From assembly GCA_030600525.1 (NCBI GenBank), contig JAUVLX010000152.1, positions 1 to 8,058 of the forward strand: 8,058 bases of DNA. Direction: 5' to 3'. The notes beneath the pieces were generated by a model. The model worked only from the letters and a program-made list of their open reading frames with translations, ran no database searches and was not told the origin of the DNA. Source of the DNA: Desulfobulbus sp. (lineage in GTDB: Bacteria > Desulfobacterota > Desulfobulbia > Desulfobulbales > Desulfobulbaceae). Numbering within the stretch: the first letter of the stretch is position 1; the number at the start of each line of letters is the position of its first letter. Positions 6,547 through 8,058 of the stretch are shown here, piece by piece. A program made the position numbers and the translations under genes.

Positions 6547-6666
6547 TTGAAAACAGCAACAAATCCCGAGAAAGATGAGGAGAAAAGTGGAGGGCTTGGT
6601 TGAACGGAATTTTGGGTCAACTTCCGGGATTATCAAGCAATGCTGGCAGAGTTTCTTGTCAGGTAA
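6547..6666 (+). CDS. small ORF with in-frame UGA; speculative selenoprotein of 39 residues
   Basis: A near-perfect Shine-Dalgarno, AGGAGGT (6536-6542), stands about five bases before a TTG at 6547. The frame reads 18 codons (MKTATNPEKDEEKSGGLG), meets TGA at 6601-6603, and continues 20 more codons to TAA at 6664-6666. The first part is polar and charged. The part after the TGA is compact, aromatic and amphipathic (TEFWVNFRDYQ, then AMLAEFLVR), which looks protein-like. If the UGA is read as selenocysteine, Sec is residue 19, as is plausible in Desulfobacterota, where selenoproteins are common. Other explanations are an 18-codon ORF ending at the TGA and overlapping a TTG at 6600, a decayed gene, or chance. 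I do not recognise the protein family. The strong ribosome site is the best evidence that something here is translated. Confidence 0.3.
6605..6626 (+). promoter_or_regulatory. small SECIS-like hairpin just after the in-frame UGA
   Basis: CGGAA (6605-6609) pairs with TTCCG (6622-6626), and inside it TTG (6612-6614) pairs with CAA (6618-6620) around a GGT loop, leaving two unpaired T on the left and one C on the right. A GG(U)-containing apical loop above a U bulge recalls the E. coli fdhF SECIS. The loop lies only about 11 bases after the UGA, closer than in that element, and the stem is short, so this is weak support. Confidence 0.18.
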
Positions 6667-6737
6667 AGCTTTATAGGATACTTTGTTGCTCCCATGGTAT
6701 TGATTTCATCTCCTATTGCACAAAGAGGCTCTGTAGC

Positions 6738-7964
6738 ATGTCTGACCGCACGTATGTAAATAACCTTATAATTGGTACACTCGGTTTTGTTTTTCTGTCT
6801 TTTACGATTGTTACACCCGCCCTGGCAGTAACCAATTTTCAGAAATGGATAACCGACTTTTACCCGCAGGCAGCCCAGCAGGGCATCTCACGTACTGTTT
6901 ATGAACAGGCCTTTTCAGGCATAACCGATCCTGATGAGCGGGTGTTGGAAAAAGCGCAGTATCAGCCAGAATTTACAACTGAGATCTGGGATTATCTTGA
7001 TGCGCGGGTAACTTTAGGTGCTGTTGCCATGGGGCAGTCCCAACAAGAGCAACGTGGAAGTGTTCTCGCTGCAATTGAAAAAAAATATGGAGTGAGAAGT
7101 TCGGTGCTGCTTGCCATTTGGTCCATGGAGACCAGCTATGGCGCTGCTCTATTGCGGACAAACAGATTGCATTATGTGCCCAGGGCACTAGCCACCTTGG
7201 GATACGGAGATAAGAAGAGAGCTAAGTTCGCAAGGTCGCAACTGATAGCAGCCTTGAAAATTTTGCAGGCTGGTGATGTCAGCGGCCAGGCATTGACGGG
7301 TTCATGGGCAGGGGCAATGGGACATACCCAGTTTATCCCAACTAGTTACCTTGCTTACGGGGTTGATATGGATGGCGATGGCCGGCGTGATATATGGAAC
7401 TCTATTCCAGATGCGCTGGCAACTGCGGCTAATTTATTGAACAAAAATAAATGGCAGACAGGGAAGACCTGGGGATATGAGGTGCTAGCACCCGTGACTG
7501 TCAGCGAAAAAGAAATTGGCACGACCCGCACTCTTGCAGAGTGGCAACGACTCGGGTTCAGGAGGCCACTGGATAAACCTTTTCCCCGCCCCGGTGACAG
7601 AGCGGTGTTGAAAATGCCTGCAGGTGTCAGGGGGCCATCCTTTCTTGTGTTAAAGAATTTTTTTGTTTTAAAGCGTTATAATAATTCTGATTTTTATGCA
7701 CTGGCCGTTGGCTTGCTGGCAGATCAGATCGCTGGTTATAACGGTATGGTGCAAAAGTGGCCGCGTCCAGCTGGTTCGCTTTCCATGGCGGATAAGTATG
7801 AATTGCAGACCCGTTTAAAAAAGAAAGGGTACTATGCCGGCACCATCGATGGAAGTATCGGCTCCGGTACCAGGGGAGCCATCAGGGCCTTTCAGCAATA
7901 CTCTGGCATAGCACAGACGGGAAAGCCGTCTCAGGAACTCCTGATGGCGCTACGTAAAAGATAA
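6738..7964 (+). CDS. lytic murein transglycosylase, MltB family, with C-terminal peptidoglycan-binding domain
   Basis: A 408-residue secreted enzyme that cleaves the MurNAc-GlcNAc bond of peptidoglycan, forming 1,6-anhydro-MurNAc ends. Residues 1-30 are a signal peptide: charged N terminus, hydrophobic core 10-26, and an Ala-Leu-Ala site at 28-30. There is no lipobox cysteine, so it should be soluble in the periplasm, unlike lipoprotein MltB of E. coli. The SLT_2 domain spans about 33-320, with the catalytic Glu131 in IWSMETSYG. It also has AGAMGHTQFIPTSYLAYGVD, followed by DGDGRRDIWNS, a conserved family stretch. Residues 350-405 form a PG_binding_1 domain (YELQTRLKKKGYYAG, IDGSIGSGTRGAIRAFQ). 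I chose ATG 6738 because AAAGAGG (6722-6728) lies nine bases before it and the signal peptide starts there. The frame is open to a TTG at 6600, but that would bury the signal peptide behind 46 cysteine-containing residues. Confidence 0.94.
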   Translation: MSDRTYVNNLIIGTLGFVFLSFTIVTPALAVTNFQKWITDFYPQAAQQGISRTVYEQAFSGITDPDERVLEKAQYQPEFTTEIWDYLDARVTLGAVAMGQSQQEQRGSVLAAIEKKYGVRSSVLLAIWSMETSYGAALLRTNRLHYVPRALATLGYGDKKRAKFARSQLIAALKILQAGDVSGQALTGSWAGAMGHTQFIPTSYLAYGVDMDGDGRRDIWNSIPDALATAANLLNKNKWQTGKTWGYEVLAPVTVSEKEIGTTRTLAEWQRLGFRRPLDKPFPRPGDRAVLKMPAGVRGPSFLVLKNFFVLKRYNNSDFYALAVGLLADQIAGYNGMVQKWPRPAGSLSMADKYELQTRLKKKGYYAGTIDGSIGSGTRGAIRAFQQYSGIAQTGKPSQELLMALRKR

Positions 7965-8025
7965 AAATCTGACGGTATTGCTTACAGCTTTTTGTTTAAG
8001 TTTGATGAAAAGCGTTGTCGCTATT

Positions 8026-8058
8026 TTCCTGCTTTTACAGGAACCAGTATTTTTCTTT
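8026..8058 (+). terminator. probable rho-independent terminator after the transglycosylase gene
   Basis: TTCCTG (8026-8031) and CAGGAA (8038-8043) form a 6-bp stem with a six-base loop. A T-rich tail (TATTTTTCTTT) begins a few bases after the stem. The stem is modest and the T-run is offset by about six bases, so efficiency is uncertain. It lies about 60 bp past the stop codon at 7964, and nothing else is seen between. Confidence 0.45.

Noticed and set aside
6600..6737. N-terminal extension of the transglycosylase from a TTG at 6600
   Set aside because: It adds 46 residues with four cysteines ahead of a clear signal peptide. The ATG at 6738 has its own ribosome site and gives a normal secreted protein.
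6547..6759. A single decayed 70-codon gene read through both the UGA and the UAA
   Set aside because: After the UAA at 6664 the frame runs on with hydrophobic residues into the transglycosylase gene, but there is no recognisable family and the overlap makes chance the simpler explanation.

Overview
The window looks like a chromosomal segment of an anaerobic Desulfobacterota-type bacterium (former Deltaproteobacteria, sulfate or sulfur reducer). This is an inference from gene content. Three genes are typical of anaerobes that assimilate sulfide directly (COG1900/DUF39, NIL-domain ferredoxin, COG2122/UPF0280). They sit beside a proteobacterial-type IlvA with two ACT-like domains and a periplasmic MltB-type lytic transglycosylase, which implies a Gram-negative envelope. 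Base composition is moderate and even. I see no rRNA, tRNA, CRISPR array, insertion sequence or phage gene.

Layout, left to right. Positions 105-1298 (+) encode a 12-helix MFS transporter of unknown substrate. Positions 1355-2176 (-) encode a Sir2-family NAD-dependent deacylase that converges on it; its YxxR motif suggests activity on succinyl- or malonyl-lysine. A 190-bp divergent gap separates it from ilvA (2367-3875, +), the biosynthetic threonine ammonia-lyase. IlvA converges on a minus-strand operon read 6307 to 3918: COG1900/DUF39, then a NIL-domain 2[4Fe-4S] protein overlapping it by 4 bp, then COG2122/UPF0280 after a short gap holding a stem-loop. Homologs of these three are implicated in Methanosarcina in making homocysteine from aspartate semialdehyde and sulfide. 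This window therefore holds a whole candidate sulfide-assimilation module next to ilvA, another enzyme of the aspartate family of amino acids.

Upstream of that operon, 6308-6737 has no conventional gene but is not empty. It holds a nested inverted repeat (outer arms 6354-6380 and 6495-6521, inner hairpin 6390-6451) that could be a MITE-like element or a structured RNA. Next comes a near-perfect Shine-Dalgarno (6536-6542) and a small open frame (6547-6666) interrupted by one in-frame UGA, with a small SECIS-like hairpin after it. It is a speculative small-selenoprotein candidate. The window ends with a secreted MltB-family lytic transglycosylase carrying a C-terminal peptidoglycan-binding domain (6738-7964, +) and a probable terminator.

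The most notable items are the complete three-gene homocysteine module, the UGA-interrupted small ORF, and the nested inverted repeat between them.
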